A DNA stretch of 59,819 bases from CAWELS01 sp964468205 (lineage in GTDB: Bacteria; Acidobacteriota; Terriglobia; Bryobacterales; Bryobacteraceae): assembly GCA_964468205.1 (NCBI GenBank), contig CAYXVG010000045.1, positions 1 to 59,819 on the forward strand. The letters are read 5' to 3'. The notes beneath the pieces are model-generated. The model was not told the origin of the DNA, did no database searches, and saw only the letters and a program-made list of their open reading frames with translations. Positions 1 to 8,061 of the stretch are shown here, piece after piece. A program made the translations under genes and the position numbers. Numbering within the stretch: position 1 is the first letter of the stretch; each line of letters begins with the position of its first letter.

Positions 1-137
1 CGCCGCGCCGCCGGCCACCCCCGCCGGCGCCACCGCCCACCCCGGCCGCCGGCCAGGCGAACAGCCTTCCGCTGCGGCCGTGTTGGAGGCGCGTGATATT
101 CTGGAAACGAGGGGCGCCGCTCCAACCCCGGCCTTCC
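1..137. other. Window edge, low-complexity GC-rich DNA
   Basis: The first 65 or so bases are nearly all G and C and would encode Pro/Ala/Arg-rich peptide in any frame. No start codon with a convincing ribosome binding site lies here. It may be the tail of a gene that begins outside the window, or the leader of the rhomboid gene, whose frame is open from the window start. Confidence 0.3.
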
Positions 138-899
138 ATGAGATACAACGTCCGTTACCGGCCCACGGGATTCGCTTCCTCGGGAATGTTTCCTCCCGGC
201 GTGAAATGGTTGCTGATCGCCAATGCGATCGGCTTCGTCGTTACTTTTCTCAGCTACGGCACGTGGGTCGGCGGGATGCTGGACTGGTTGAAACTCTACC
301 CCGCGCGGGTTGTAGGTTACCTGGCGGTCTGGCAATTGGTCACGTACATGTTCCTGCACGGCGGGCTGGGACACTTGTTCTTCAACATGATCGGCCTCTG
401 GATGTTCGGGGCGGAGTTGGAGCGTACCTGGGGTACCAGGCGGTTCCTGCAGTACTACTTCCTGACCGGTATCGGCGCGGGTGTCTGCGTGGTCCTCGCC
501 GACATGCTGACAGGAGCGCCGAACATCGCCACGATCGGCGCGTCGGGCGCGATATTCGCCGTACTTCTCGCGTACGCGATCTTGTATCCGGACAACCCGA
601 TTTGGGTCTGGTTTTTGTTCCCGGTGAAGGCAAAGTGGTTCGTGCTGGGGCTCGGCGTGATCAACTTCCTCTACTTGATCAAAGCCCCGGGCAGCGGCGT
701 GAGCCATGTCGCGCACCTGGGAGGCATGTTGATCGGATATCTGTATCTGCGCTCGAATATGACACGGCTGGACCTGCTGTCGGAAGCCAGGCACTGGTAC
801 CAGGAATGGAAAATCCGGCGGGCGCGGCGCAGATTCCAGGTGTATATGAAGAGACAGGACAAGGACAAGGACCGGGGCCGGGGCCCTTGGGTCCACTAG
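138..899 (+). CDS. Rhomboid family intramembrane serine protease
   Basis: Predicted six-helix inner-membrane protease that cleaves transmembrane substrates within the bilayer. Visible are the HGGLGHLFFNM segment (His74 to Asn83, oxyanion side), the catalytic serine in GASGA (Ser136) and the catalytic histidine in HVAHLGG (His193), the full rhomboid Ser-His dyad. Length is 253 residues, a compact bacterial form without an accessory domain, with a basic Arg/Lys-rich cytosolic tail. I chose ATG 138 because the protein then begins close to the first membrane segment; a GTG at 93 is in frame but its GGAGG lies too close. Substrate cannot be inferred. The next gene starts 120 bases downstream. Confidence 0.9.
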   Translation: MRYNVRYRPTGFASSGMFPPGVKWLLIANAIGFVVTFLSYGTWVGGMLDWLKLYPARVVGYLAVWQLVTYMFLHGGLGHLFFNMIGLWMFGAELERTWGTRRFLQYYFLTGIGAGVCVVLADMLTGAPNIATIGASGAIFAVLLAYAILYPDNPIWVWFLFPVKAKWFVLGLGVINFLYLIKAPGSGVSHVAHLGGMLIGYLYLRSNMTRLDLLSEARHWYQEWKIRRARRRFQVYMKRQDKDKDRGRGPWVH

Positions 900-1019
900 C
901 CTGAAACCGCGGATTGGGACAGAAACGCGTCCCGTTGTCCTGGCGTCTATTACAATTGAGTAGCTGGGCTCTCGGGTCCTTCGTAGTCAACACCGCATCT
1001 AAAGGAGTAACGGTAAGCC

Positions 1020-2180
1020 ATGCGGAACTCGAAACGACTCTCTCTCATCGCGGCAGTGACGTTACTGTCAGGTTTATTGGCTTTTCTCGACTTCGCCGCC
1101 GCCCAACAGGGCCCCAAGAGCCGAACTTCGGAAACCGTGGCGCGGCCGCGCAGCGGGGAAAGACCGGCCACAGTTCCCGAAAGCGATCTTCCTCCGGTCG
1201 AGTCCGAGATTAACAAACGCAAACGCGAAGCGCCGGACGTTCCCATCGGCGCTCCCACATTCCGGAGCGATGTTACGACTGTCTCGGTGGATGTGGCCGT
1301 GGTCGACAACAGTGGACGGTTCATCCCCGGCATCCCCGCCGGCAACTTCCGCATCCTCGAAGACAAAGTGCCGCAGAAGATCACCGATTTCGACATGGGC
1401 TCCGCCCCGATGACGGTCTGTCTGGTTATCGAATGGAGCGGTCTATTCCAGGACTACTGGACCGAGACCTGGCACCAGACCCTCACCGCCTCCTATGGCT
1501 TCCTGGAGACTCTCAAGCCCGAGGATTACGTTGCCGTCGTCGCCTACGACATGCGCCCCGAGATCCTGGCGGACTTCTCAACCGACAAGCGGGCCGCCTA
1601 TCAGGCCATGCAGCGGCTGAGGATCGCCGCCTACTCCGAAGCCAATCTCTATGACGCCATTACCGACACCGCCGAGCGCATGTCGGAGATCGAGGGCCGG
1701 AAGGCTATCGTGCTGATCTCATCCGGCATGGACACCTTCAGCCGGCTCAACTTCGGCGAGACGCGGCGCAAGCTCCAGATGGCCGGTGTGCCAATCTACG
1801 CCATCGGGCTGATGCAGGCGCTCCGGGAGTGGGCCGACTCCCGCGGCTATCTCGGTCCCATAGCTCGTCTGGACTTCCTGCAGGCCGACAACCAGATGCG
1901 CACCTTCGCGAAAGAGACGGGAGGCATGTCATTCTTCCCCCGCTTCTATGGCGAGTTTCCGACGATCTTCGCCAACATCGCCCAGGCGTTGCGCAACCAG
2001 TACACCTTAGTCTACAACCCCACCAATCAGGAGAAAGACGGCGGCTTCCGCAGGATCCAGGTAGAGTTGGTGAATCCCGCCTCCGGTGAGAAACTGCGCA
2101 TCGTGAACGAGAAGGGCAAGTCCATCAAGTATCAAGTCATCGCGAAGGCTGGATACACGGCTCCGCGTCCCGTGGAATAA
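1020..2180 (+). CDS. VWFA-related acidobacterial secreted protein
   Basis: A 386-residue exported protein with a Sec signal peptide (about residues 1-28, ending near FAAAQQ), a charged linker rich in Arg/Pro, and a von Willebrand A-like domain from about residue 85. The fold and length match the VWFA-related family common in Acidobacteria (TIGR03436), whose role is unknown but presumably protein-protein contact in the periplasm. The usual MIDAS motif DxSxS is degraded to EWSGL (near residue 139), so classical metal-dependent adhesion is doubtful. AAAGGAG lies 12 bases before ATG 1020, supporting this start. It appears to stand alone between the rhomboid gene and a response regulator. Confidence 0.85.
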   Translation: MRNSKRLSLIAAVTLLSGLLAFLDFAAAQQGPKSRTSETVARPRSGERPATVPESDLPPVESEINKRKREAPDVPIGAPTFRSDVTTVSVDVAVVDNSGRFIPGIPAGNFRILEDKVPQKITDFDMGSAPMTVCLVIEWSGLFQDYWTETWHQTLTASYGFLETLKPEDYVAVVAYDMRPEILADFSTDKRAAYQAMQRLRIAAYSEANLYDAITDTAERMSEIEGRKAIVLISSGMDTFSRLNFGETRRKLQMAGVPIYAIGLMQALREWADSRGYLGPIARLDFLQADNQMRTFAKETGGMSFFPRFYGEFPTIFANIAQALRNQYTLVYNPTNQEKDGGFRRIQVELVNPASGEKLRIVNEKGKSIKYQVIAKAGYTAPRPVE

Positions 2181-2273
2181 ACGGCGAATGCCTCGCGAAT
2201 CGGCGCTTGGAACAACGATTGGCCTCATTGTCAAGCTCTGTATCTTCCGGTTTTGCAATCCGATAGAAATTCA

Positions 2274-2302
2274 TTGACACGCTAGTTATCGCTTTGTTAA
2301 CT
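2274..2302 (+). promoter_or_regulatory. Possible sigma-70 type promoter for the response regulator
   Basis: TTGACA at 2274-2279 is a perfect -35 hexamer, followed after 17 bases by TTAACT (2297-2302), a poor -10 match. Transcription would begin near 2309, only a few bases before ATG 2315. That would fit the absence of a good ribosome binding site there and would rule out the in-frame TTG at 2294 as start. The weak -10 keeps this tentative. Confidence 0.35.
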
Positions 2303-2314
2303 TCGCGGGGTCGA

Positions 2315-2788
2315 ATGAGTGCAACGTCTTCATACAATCGAAATCCGGCTCACATCCTTTTGATCGACGACAACAAGATGGGGTTGTCCGCACGTAAGGT
2401 GGTGCTACAGGAACTTGGCTACGAGATTACGACCGCCGGTAGTGGATCCGAGGGTCTGAAACGGTTCGCCGAAACCGAGTTCGAGCTGATTATCACTGAT
2501 TACAAGATGCCGCGTATGAGTGGTATCGAACTGATCTCCGCAGTGAGGGAGAGCCACCCGCAGATTCCAATTATCCTGCTCTCCGGGTTCGCCGACGCTC
2601 TTGGTCTTGATGAAAAGACCACCGGAGCCGACGCCGTGATACAGAAGAGTAACAACGAAGTTATGCACATGATACGCGCCGTCCGCAAGCTGCTTCGCAA
2701 GAAGAAGCCCGTCAAGAAAGCCGGCCTGGCGAAAAAACCCGCAGACTCGCAGCAAAGCGCCAAGGCCTCACGCCGCAAGAGCGGTTAG
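2315..2788 (+). CDS. Single-domain response regulator with basic tail
   Basis: CheY-like receiver protein of 157 residues. The acidic pair is Asp18-Asp19 (LLIDDN), the phosphoacceptor is Asp62 (IITDYKMP), a switch serine follows in ILLSGF, and the conserved lysine is Lys111 (VIQKSNN), so the phosphorylation site is complete. No output domain follows; instead the last 35 or so residues are Lys/Ala/Ser-rich and strongly basic, perhaps a nucleic-acid or acidic-partner contact. No kinase gene is adjacent. ATG 2315 is preferred over TTG 2294 because homology begins after it. It probably acts by protein interaction or in a phosphorelay. Confidence 0.85.
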   Translation: MSATSSYNRNPAHILLIDDNKMGLSARKVVLQELGYEITTAGSGSEGLKRFAETEFELIITDYKMPRMSGIELISAVRESHPQIPIILLSGFADALGLDEKTTGADAVIQKSNNEVMHMIRAVRKLLRKKKPVKKAGLAKKPADSQQSAKASRRKSG

Positions 2789-2897
2789 AAGGACTCGAGG
2801 CAGTCGCCTGAATCGATTCCCCGGTGGCGGATATTGAGCCCAACTCTGCCCGGGAGCGCGCCGGCGTTCTATCATCGTTTGGTGGAGGACAGCAACG

Positions 2898-3590
2898 ATG
2901 ATGGAAATTACCTGGCTTGGGCATGGCACTTTTCAGTGGAAGCTCGAATCCGGTGAGGTGATTGTTCTGGACCCGTGGATCGAGGGTCCAACTTACCCGA
3001 AGGATCACAAGTTCGACCGGCTGGATGTCATTCTGGTCACCCACGGCCATTTTGACCACCTGCCGGATGCGGTCCCTCTGGCGAAGCAGTTCAAACCGGC
3101 GGTGGTGAGCAACTTCGAGATCTCGCTCTGGCTCGAAGGCAAGGGCGTCGAAAACGTCACCGGGATGAACAAAGGAGGAACGACCCAGGCCGGACCTCTC
3201 GCCGTTACGATGACCCATGCTTTCCATAGCTCCGGCATCATGGACGACGGTAAGGTCATCTACGGCGGGGAAGCGGCCGGTTTTGTGGTCGAGCTTCCCG
3301 ACAAGCGGAAGGTCTACTTCGCCGGCGACACGGACGTCTTCGCCGAGATGACGATTATCGGCGAACTGCACCAGCCGGAACTGGCGTTCCTTCCCATCGG
3401 CGATCTCTACACCATGAGTCCGAGGGAGGCCTCCGTGGCCTGCCGGATGCTCAAGGCGAAGAAAGTGATTCCGATGCACTACGGCACGTTCCCGCCGCTG
3501 ATAGGGCGGCCCGAGGAACTTGCGGCCAAGATCGCCGATCTCGACACCGAGGTCTGGCCCCTCGAGATCGGCAAGCCGGTGGAGTGGTGA
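2898..3590 (+). CDS. UPF0173-type metal-dependent hydrolase
   Basis: A 230-residue metallo-beta-lactamase-fold enzyme of the UPF0173 (YtkL-like) family. The N-terminus MEITWLGHGTF and the metal motif HGHFDH (residues 49-54) are characteristic; additional ligands are expected from AGDTDVF and the late MHYGTFPP histidine. There is no signal peptide, so it is cytosolic. The substrate of this family is not established. A GGTGGAGG stretch precedes the start by about ten bases. The next gene, a Gfo/Idh/MocA oxidoreductase, starts eight bases after the stop, so the two, and the isomerase after them, are probably co-transcribed. Confidence 0.9.
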   Translation: MMEITWLGHGTFQWKLESGEVIVLDPWIEGPTYPKDHKFDRLDVILVTHGHFDHLPDAVPLAKQFKPAVVSNFEISLWLEGKGVENVTGMNKGGTTQAGPLAVTMTHAFHSSGIMDDGKVIYGGEAAGFVVELPDKRKVYFAGDTDVFAEMTIIGELHQPELAFLPIGDLYTMSPREASVACRMLKAKKVIPMHYGTFPPLIGRPEELAAKIADLDTEVWPLEIGKPVEW

Positions 3591-3597
3591 GATTCCG

Positions 3598-4614
3598 ATG
3601 AAGCTTGCACTGGTTGGACTTGGCTTCATGGGTCTTACCCATCTGAAGGCCATCCGGAACATTCCAGAGATCGGTGTGGTCGCTGTTTCGAGCAACGATC
3701 CGGCGGCCCTCTCCGGCGACCTTACCGCCGTGGGTGGGAACCTTGGCGTGGAAGGCGAGCGATTCGACTTCTCCGCCCTGAACCGTTATGAGGACTGGGC
3801 GGATGCCGTGCGAGATCCGGGCGCGGAAGCGGTCGACCTCTGCCTGCCGACGCACCTGCACGCACCAGCCGCCATCGCGGCGCTCGAGGCGGGCAAGCAC
3901 GTCCTGATCGAAAAACCGATCGCGCTGAACGGAGAAGATGCCGGCCGGATCATCGACTGCGCCGGCCAACACGGGCTGACGGTGATGACCGCGCAGGTGC
4001 TGCGGTTCTTCGCCGACTACATTCCACTCATCCGGCTCAACGAGAGCGGAGAACTCGGCCCCGTTCGCACGGCGCTATTCCGCAGGCGGTGCGCGGCGCC
4101 GGCCTGGGGCGACTGGCTGCCCGATCCGGCGAAGAGCGGCGGCGGGGTCTTCGATCTGCTGATCCACGATATCGACATGGCGCTGCATCTGTTTGGCGCA
4201 CCGGAGCGAGTCTCGGCCACCGGCCACGAAGATCTCGCGCGGGGCATCGACGTCATCGACGGGCGGATGCACTATGCCGACGGTTGCGCGGTGGTGATCG
4301 CCGGAGGTTGGCACCATCCCAAGTCGTATCCGTTTTCGATGGAATACACGGTAACCTATGACGGCGGTACCGTGGACTATCGCTCAGACGGACGCCCACC
4401 GAGGCTGCATCGCGCGGACGGATCGGACGAGGAATTGGCCCGCCCGGAGAAGGATGGCTACCAGGCGGAAATCGAGTATTTTGTGGAGTGCGTAACCGAA
4501 AGCAGGGCGCCGGATCGCTGCCCTCCGGAGGAGTCGGCGGCGGCCGTGAAGCTGGCGCGGATGCTGGCGGGAGCGCGCGCGAAGAAAGGGGAGCAGTTGG
4601 AATGCGAGCTGTAG
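3598..4614 (+). CDS. Gfo/Idh/MocA family oxidoreductase
   Basis: NAD(P)-dependent sugar or inositol dehydrogenase-like enzyme of 338 residues. The Rossmann fingerprint is VGLGFMGLTH near the N-terminus, the EKPIA motif carries the family lysine, and the GGGVFDLLIHDID segment carries the substrate-site His-Asp. I chose ATG 3598 rather than an upstream in-frame codon because the Rossmann strand begins right after it. The stop overlaps the following isomerase gene by 13 bases, which suggests translational coupling and a shared pathway, as in inositol-like or keto-sugar catabolism. The exact substrate cannot be read from the sequence. Confidence 0.92.
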   Translation: MKLALVGLGFMGLTHLKAIRNIPEIGVVAVSSNDPAALSGDLTAVGGNLGVEGERFDFSALNRYEDWADAVRDPGAEAVDLCLPTHLHAPAAIAALEAGKHVLIEKPIALNGEDAGRIIDCAGQHGLTVMTAQVLRFFADYIPLIRLNESGELGPVRTALFRRRCAAPAWGDWLPDPAKSGGGVFDLLIHDIDMALHLFGAPERVSATGHEDLARGIDVIDGRMHYADGCAVVIAGGWHHPKSYPFSMEYTVTYDGGTVDYRSDGRPPRLHRADGSDEELARPEKDGYQAEIEYFVECVTESRAPDRCPPEESAAAVKLARMLAGARAKKGEQLECEL

Positions 4615-5438
4615 ACAAACTTGAAATTGGGGTGATGTTCTGGGCGGGGCGGGACCCGCTCGAGACGATTCGGGAATTGAAGGGATTGGGCGTGCGCTGC
4701 GGGCAGATCGGCGTCCCCGGCGACCTGGATCTCGAGGGGGCGGGCGCGGACTGGAAGGCGGCCTGCGAGGCGGAGGATTTCGCCGTGGCCACGGTTTTCG
4801 CCGCCTATCGGGGCGAGGACTACGCGGACATCCCGACCGTGCAGCGCACGGTCGGTTTTATCCCCCCGGCCACCCGCGACGAGCGTGAGGCCCGGACCCT
4901 GGAAGTAAGCCGCTTTGCCGCCGAAATGGGCGCTCCGGGCATTGCGACGCACATCGGATTTGTACCGGAAGACCGGGCCCATCCGGACTATCAGGCAGTG
5001 AAGGGAATGGTACAGCGCGTTTGCGACGACGCGGCCGGACGCGGGCAAACGTTTGCCCTCGAGACCGGCCAGGAGCCGGCGGCCACGCTGCTCGAGTTTT
5101 TCCAGGACGTAGACCGCTCGAACCTACGCATCAATTTTGATCCCGCCAACATGATCCTCTACGGCACGGGCGACCCCATCGAGGCGCTGGGGATTCTGGC
5201 GCCGCACGTTGTTTCCGTTCACTGCAAGGACGGCGACTGGCCGCCCGAGGGAGTCCCCGGCGCTCTCGGAACGGAGCGGCCGCTTGGCCAGGGCTCGGTG
5301 GGCATGGAACGCTATATCGCCAAGCTCAAGGAGATCGGCTACGACGGCATTCTCAGTATTGAGCGGGAGGTTCCCGATCAGGAGCAGCGCCTGAAGGACA
5401 TCGCAGGCGCCGTGAAGCTGCTCAAAGGGCTGCGCTAG
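4602..5438 (+). CDS. Sugar phosphate isomerase/epimerase (TIM barrel)
   Basis: A 278-residue xylose-isomerase-like TIM barrel. Metal or catalytic positions expected for this family are seen in LETGQEP, NFDPANM, HCKDGD and the C-terminal LSIERE glutamate. The start ATG 4602 lies inside the end of the oxidoreductase gene and is preceded by GGGGAG at good spacing. Together the two enzymes resemble the dehydrogenase plus isomerase/dehydratase pairs used on inositols and related polyols. No signal peptide is present. Its end overlaps the convergent membrane-protein gene by four bases. Confidence 0.9.
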   Translation: MRAVDKLEIGVMFWAGRDPLETIRELKGLGVRCGQIGVPGDLDLEGAGADWKAACEAEDFAVATVFAAYRGEDYADIPTVQRTVGFIPPATRDEREARTLEVSRFAAEMGAPGIATHIGFVPEDRAHPDYQAVKGMVQRVCDDAAGRGQTFALETGQEPAATLLEFFQDVDRSNLRINFDPANMILYGTGDPIEALGILAPHVVSVHCKDGDWPPEGVPGALGTERPLGQGSVGMERYIAKLKEIGYDGILSIEREVPDQEQRLKDIAGAVKLLKGLR

Positions 5439-6595
5439 CCCACAATGGCGCGCGCGATGCCTTCCACTTGACGCCCGTATTGTATGAGAACGCGTGGAAC
5501 CACCAGCAGGAGCGGCGCGGCGGCCAGCCAGCGGTTCCTTGGCATCCAACCCAGCGCAACCAGCAGCAACAGCGGGGAGAAGATGCGGCCGTAATTGTAG
5601 ACGGTCATCCAAACATCGCCCCGCTGCACGAAGATCGTAAGCAGAGCATAGAGCAGGGCCGCAATTGCTACCGGATCTGAGCGCTGCCTGATCCACAACA
5701 TTCCGGCGAGGCAAATGGCCAGCAGCATGCCGAGCAGCGCGGCGATGTCGGCAGCATGGATCAAGCCCTGGTACGGGATGTCCGCCGGGTAGTCGACCGG
5801 GTTCAGGAGGTTGCGGAATAGGCCTTCCAGTGGAACGAGCGAGGTCGCATACGATGCCCCACCGAGTTGCATAGCAAGATAGGCGGTCCAGAGAGCCCAC
5901 GGGATGGTGGAGGTAGCGAAGATGGCTGTGAGCCGCCAGTGCTTCCAGAGGACGCAATAGAGGCAGTACGCCACGGTTAAGAGAAGCCCGGTTTCGCGAG
6001 CCAGAGGCGCGAGGACCAGGATGAGATAGAGTTGCCACGAAGGCTGTCGGACGGCATGGAGCGCGAATCCGGCGCAAAAAGCCGCGAGCAAATGATCCAC
6101 CGTGAGACGATCCACGAAGATGGGTGACGCCGGCACGGCGGCGAACAGCAGCGTCCAGTATGGCGACAGGCCGAGGCGGATGGCGTAGCTGCCGCTCCAA
6201 AGCAGCCCGAGGAACAGGAAGAAGTAGCCGGTGCTCATGTAGGTGAAGTCGACAACCGAGTGTCTTCCGAGGCTGAGGAGATAGGCCAAGCCGGGCAGCA
6301 GAATCCGCCGGTATCTCATCTGAGCGCCTTCCACGTAAGCGGCAAGATCATTGGGCCACGGCTCATGAGCAATGAAATGGTAGAACTGGCCGTCGAAGCC
6401 GTGACTGTTCTCGAACGTGTAGACGAGCTCCGAGTCCAGTTGTGGAGGGAGGCGGTGGTAGGAGCCTGTGCAGAACAACGCCGACCAGTTTCCGTTGTAG
6501 TTCACTGAGACGGTGATGTATTGCCAACAGATCGCCAAGATAACCGCGAGACCGGCGATAGAGAACCTTCCCATTGGGCAGATCTCCAGTATCAC
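5435..6595 (-). CDS. Polytopic membrane protein, GT-C-like
   Basis: A 386-residue protein with about nine to ten hydrophobic segments. After the first helix there is an extracytoplasmic loop with an acidic-aromatic stretch (HGFDGQFYHF) and then YRRILLPG, features also seen in uncharacterised GT-C-like glycosyltransferases that use polyprenyl-phosphate sugars. No catalytic motif is strong enough to name a reaction. An alternative ATG lies seven codons downstream of the one used. It is convergent with the isomerase gene and has no partner on its strand. Function is inferred only from topology. Confidence 0.7.
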   Translation of the reverse strand: MILEICPMGRFSIAGLAVILAICWQYITVSVNYNGNWSALFCTGSYHRLPPQLDSELVYTFENSHGFDGQFYHFIAHEPWPNDLAAYVEGAQMRYRRILLPGLAYLLSLGRHSVVDFTYMSTGYFFLFLGLLWSGSYAIRLGLSPYWTLLFAAVPASPIFVDRLTVDHLLAAFCAGFALHAVRQPSWQLYLILVLAPLARETGLLLTVAYCLYCVLWKHWRLTAIFATSTIPWALWTAYLAMQLGGASYATSLVPLEGLFRNLLNPVDYPADIPYQGLIHAADIAALLGMLLAICLAGMLWIRQRSDPVAIAALLYALLTIFVQRGDVWMTVYNYGRIFSPLLLLVALGWMPRNRWLAAAPLLLVVPRVLIQYGRQVEGIARAIVG

Positions 6596-6843
6596 AACTC
6601 CCGTCTCCCGCCGCCAGCAGTGGCCGCGGTGAGTTGTCTGTATGGTGACGATGGTTGCCTGCCGGCGGTGCGGGCGCGGGCTGTCTGATCGGTGAAGCTG
6701 TTTTGGAGCGAGCGTCGAGGGGGCGGGTTGCCAGCATCGTGACGCTGTTTAGCTCCAGCGGCACGGGTAGCGGGTTGTCCGTTCGCCGATGGCGGTCACT
6801 CCACCGCGGCTATTGAATCTTAGTTAAATGGAGAAAGAACTGA

Positions 6844-8055
6844 ATGGAACCACGGGGACGCAAAGTCGCGCGTTGGGCGGTGGCCGGCGTAATGCTCGTG
6901 TTGCCGGTGGTTCTGCTCCTCAGCTCAGTCCGGTCATTGCGCGAGCTGGAAGAGACGAAGGCGGTTTACTTGCGTAACCGGACCGCGGATCTCGCGGCGC
7001 GGCTGGAGACCCTCGATCCGGAACAGCTTCCGGCGGACCTGTTGGAATGGTTCGCCCCCGAGGCGCCTGGACTGCTCAGCCTGAAGGTGTTCACGTCGCC
7101 GGACGAGGGGAGCGGCAACCCCTTTCTGTCCTCGCTCTGGCAGGGCGAGGCGCTGTTCCACACGAGCCTCGACGATACTGATGCCGGGGAGGTGTTTCGC
7201 GCTTACATTCCGTTCCACCTGGAGACGGGCATGCACATCGCTTACATCGAACTCGACGCAGATTCAGCCGAGTTCCTGGTGGAGTACACACGGCGCCACC
7301 TGATGCTCTCGTTGCTTGCAAGCCTGGCACTGGTGGCGTTCACCGGCTACTTTCTCTGGAGCGAGCGCCGGGCTGTCCGGTTCCAGCGCCGCGAGATGGA
7401 GCTCCAGCACCTTGCCCACCTAGGTCAGATGTCCGCGGTGCTGGCTCACGAGATACGAAATCCGCTGGGCACGATCAAGGGGTTCGTACAACTCACCGTC
7501 GAACAGGCGGGGGAGGTTGCGGCCGGGCTCCTGGAACCGGTCCTCGAAGAGGTGAAGCGGCTGGAGAAGCTGGTGGAGGATCTTCTGCTCTACGGGCGGC
7601 CACGCACTCCCGAGAAACGGACCTGCTCATGGCCGGAACTGGCGGCAAAAGTAGAGGCTCACGCCCGGGATCAAATTGGCGGCCGGACGGTGCGCTTCGT
7701 GGCGGACGGAAACCTGACCGAATTCTCCACGGATCCGGATATTCTCGAGCAGGTACTCCTTAACTTGGTGAGGAACTCCCTTGAAGCCGTGCAGGGAGGC
7801 GAAGAAGCGGAGACGCGGCTCAGCGCGGAGAGCCTGCCCGGCGGAGCCATCCGCATCCGAGTGTCGGACAACGGCCCCGGACTCCCCGCGGAGGTCAGCG
7901 CAAAGCTTTTCGAACCGTTCACAACCACCAAAAGCAATGGAACCGGTCTCGGGCTGTCGATTGTGAGGAAGCTCACCGAGGCGCTTGGCGGCACCGTTGT
8001 CATCCATTCCAGCGCGCCGAAAGGGACGTGCGCGGAACTGCGATTCCCCAATTAA
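6844..8055 (+). CDS. Membrane sensor histidine kinase
   Basis: A 403-residue kinase with two membrane helices (about 10-28 and 153-171) enclosing a periplasmic sensor of about 125 residues, no PAS or clear HAMP domain, then a HisKA domain with His202 in LAHEIRNPLG and a HATPase domain with N-box NLVRNSLEA, DNGPGLP and GTGLGLSIV. The H-box and catalytic domain resemble NtrB/ZraS-type kinases that partner with sigma-54 activators. That fits the next gene, an NtrC-type regulator six bases downstream. GGAG about eleven bases before the ATG supports the start. The signal sensed is unknown; the sensor has no recognisable fold. Confidence 0.93.
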   Translation: MEPRGRKVARWAVAGVMLVLPVVLLLSSVRSLRELEETKAVYLRNRTADLAARLETLDPEQLPADLLEWFAPEAPGLLSLKVFTSPDEGSGNPFLSSLWQGEALFHTSLDDTDAGEVFRAYIPFHLETGMHIAYIELDADSAEFLVEYTRRHLMLSLLASLALVAFTGYFLWSERRAVRFQRREMELQHLAHLGQMSAVLAHEIRNPLGTIKGFVQLTVEQAGEVAAGLLEPVLEEVKRLEKLVEDLLLYGRPRTPEKRTCSWPELAAKVEAHARDQIGGRTVRFVADGNLTEFSTDPDILEQVLLNLVRNSLEAVQGGEEAETRLSAESLPGGAIRIRVSDNGPGLPAEVSAKLFEPFTTTKSNGTGLGLSIVRKLTEALGGTVVIHSSAPKGTCAELRFPN

Positions 8056-8061
8056 CGAGAC

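Noticed and set aside
80..904. A 274-codon frame alongside the rhomboid gene
   Set aside because: It is Arg/Gly/Pro-rich without any motif and only mirrors the rhomboid gene in another frame.
5124..6200. A 358-codon minus-strand frame overlapping the GT-C-like gene
   Set aside because: The other frame has coherent membrane helices; this one is Arg/Pro-rich and has no motif.
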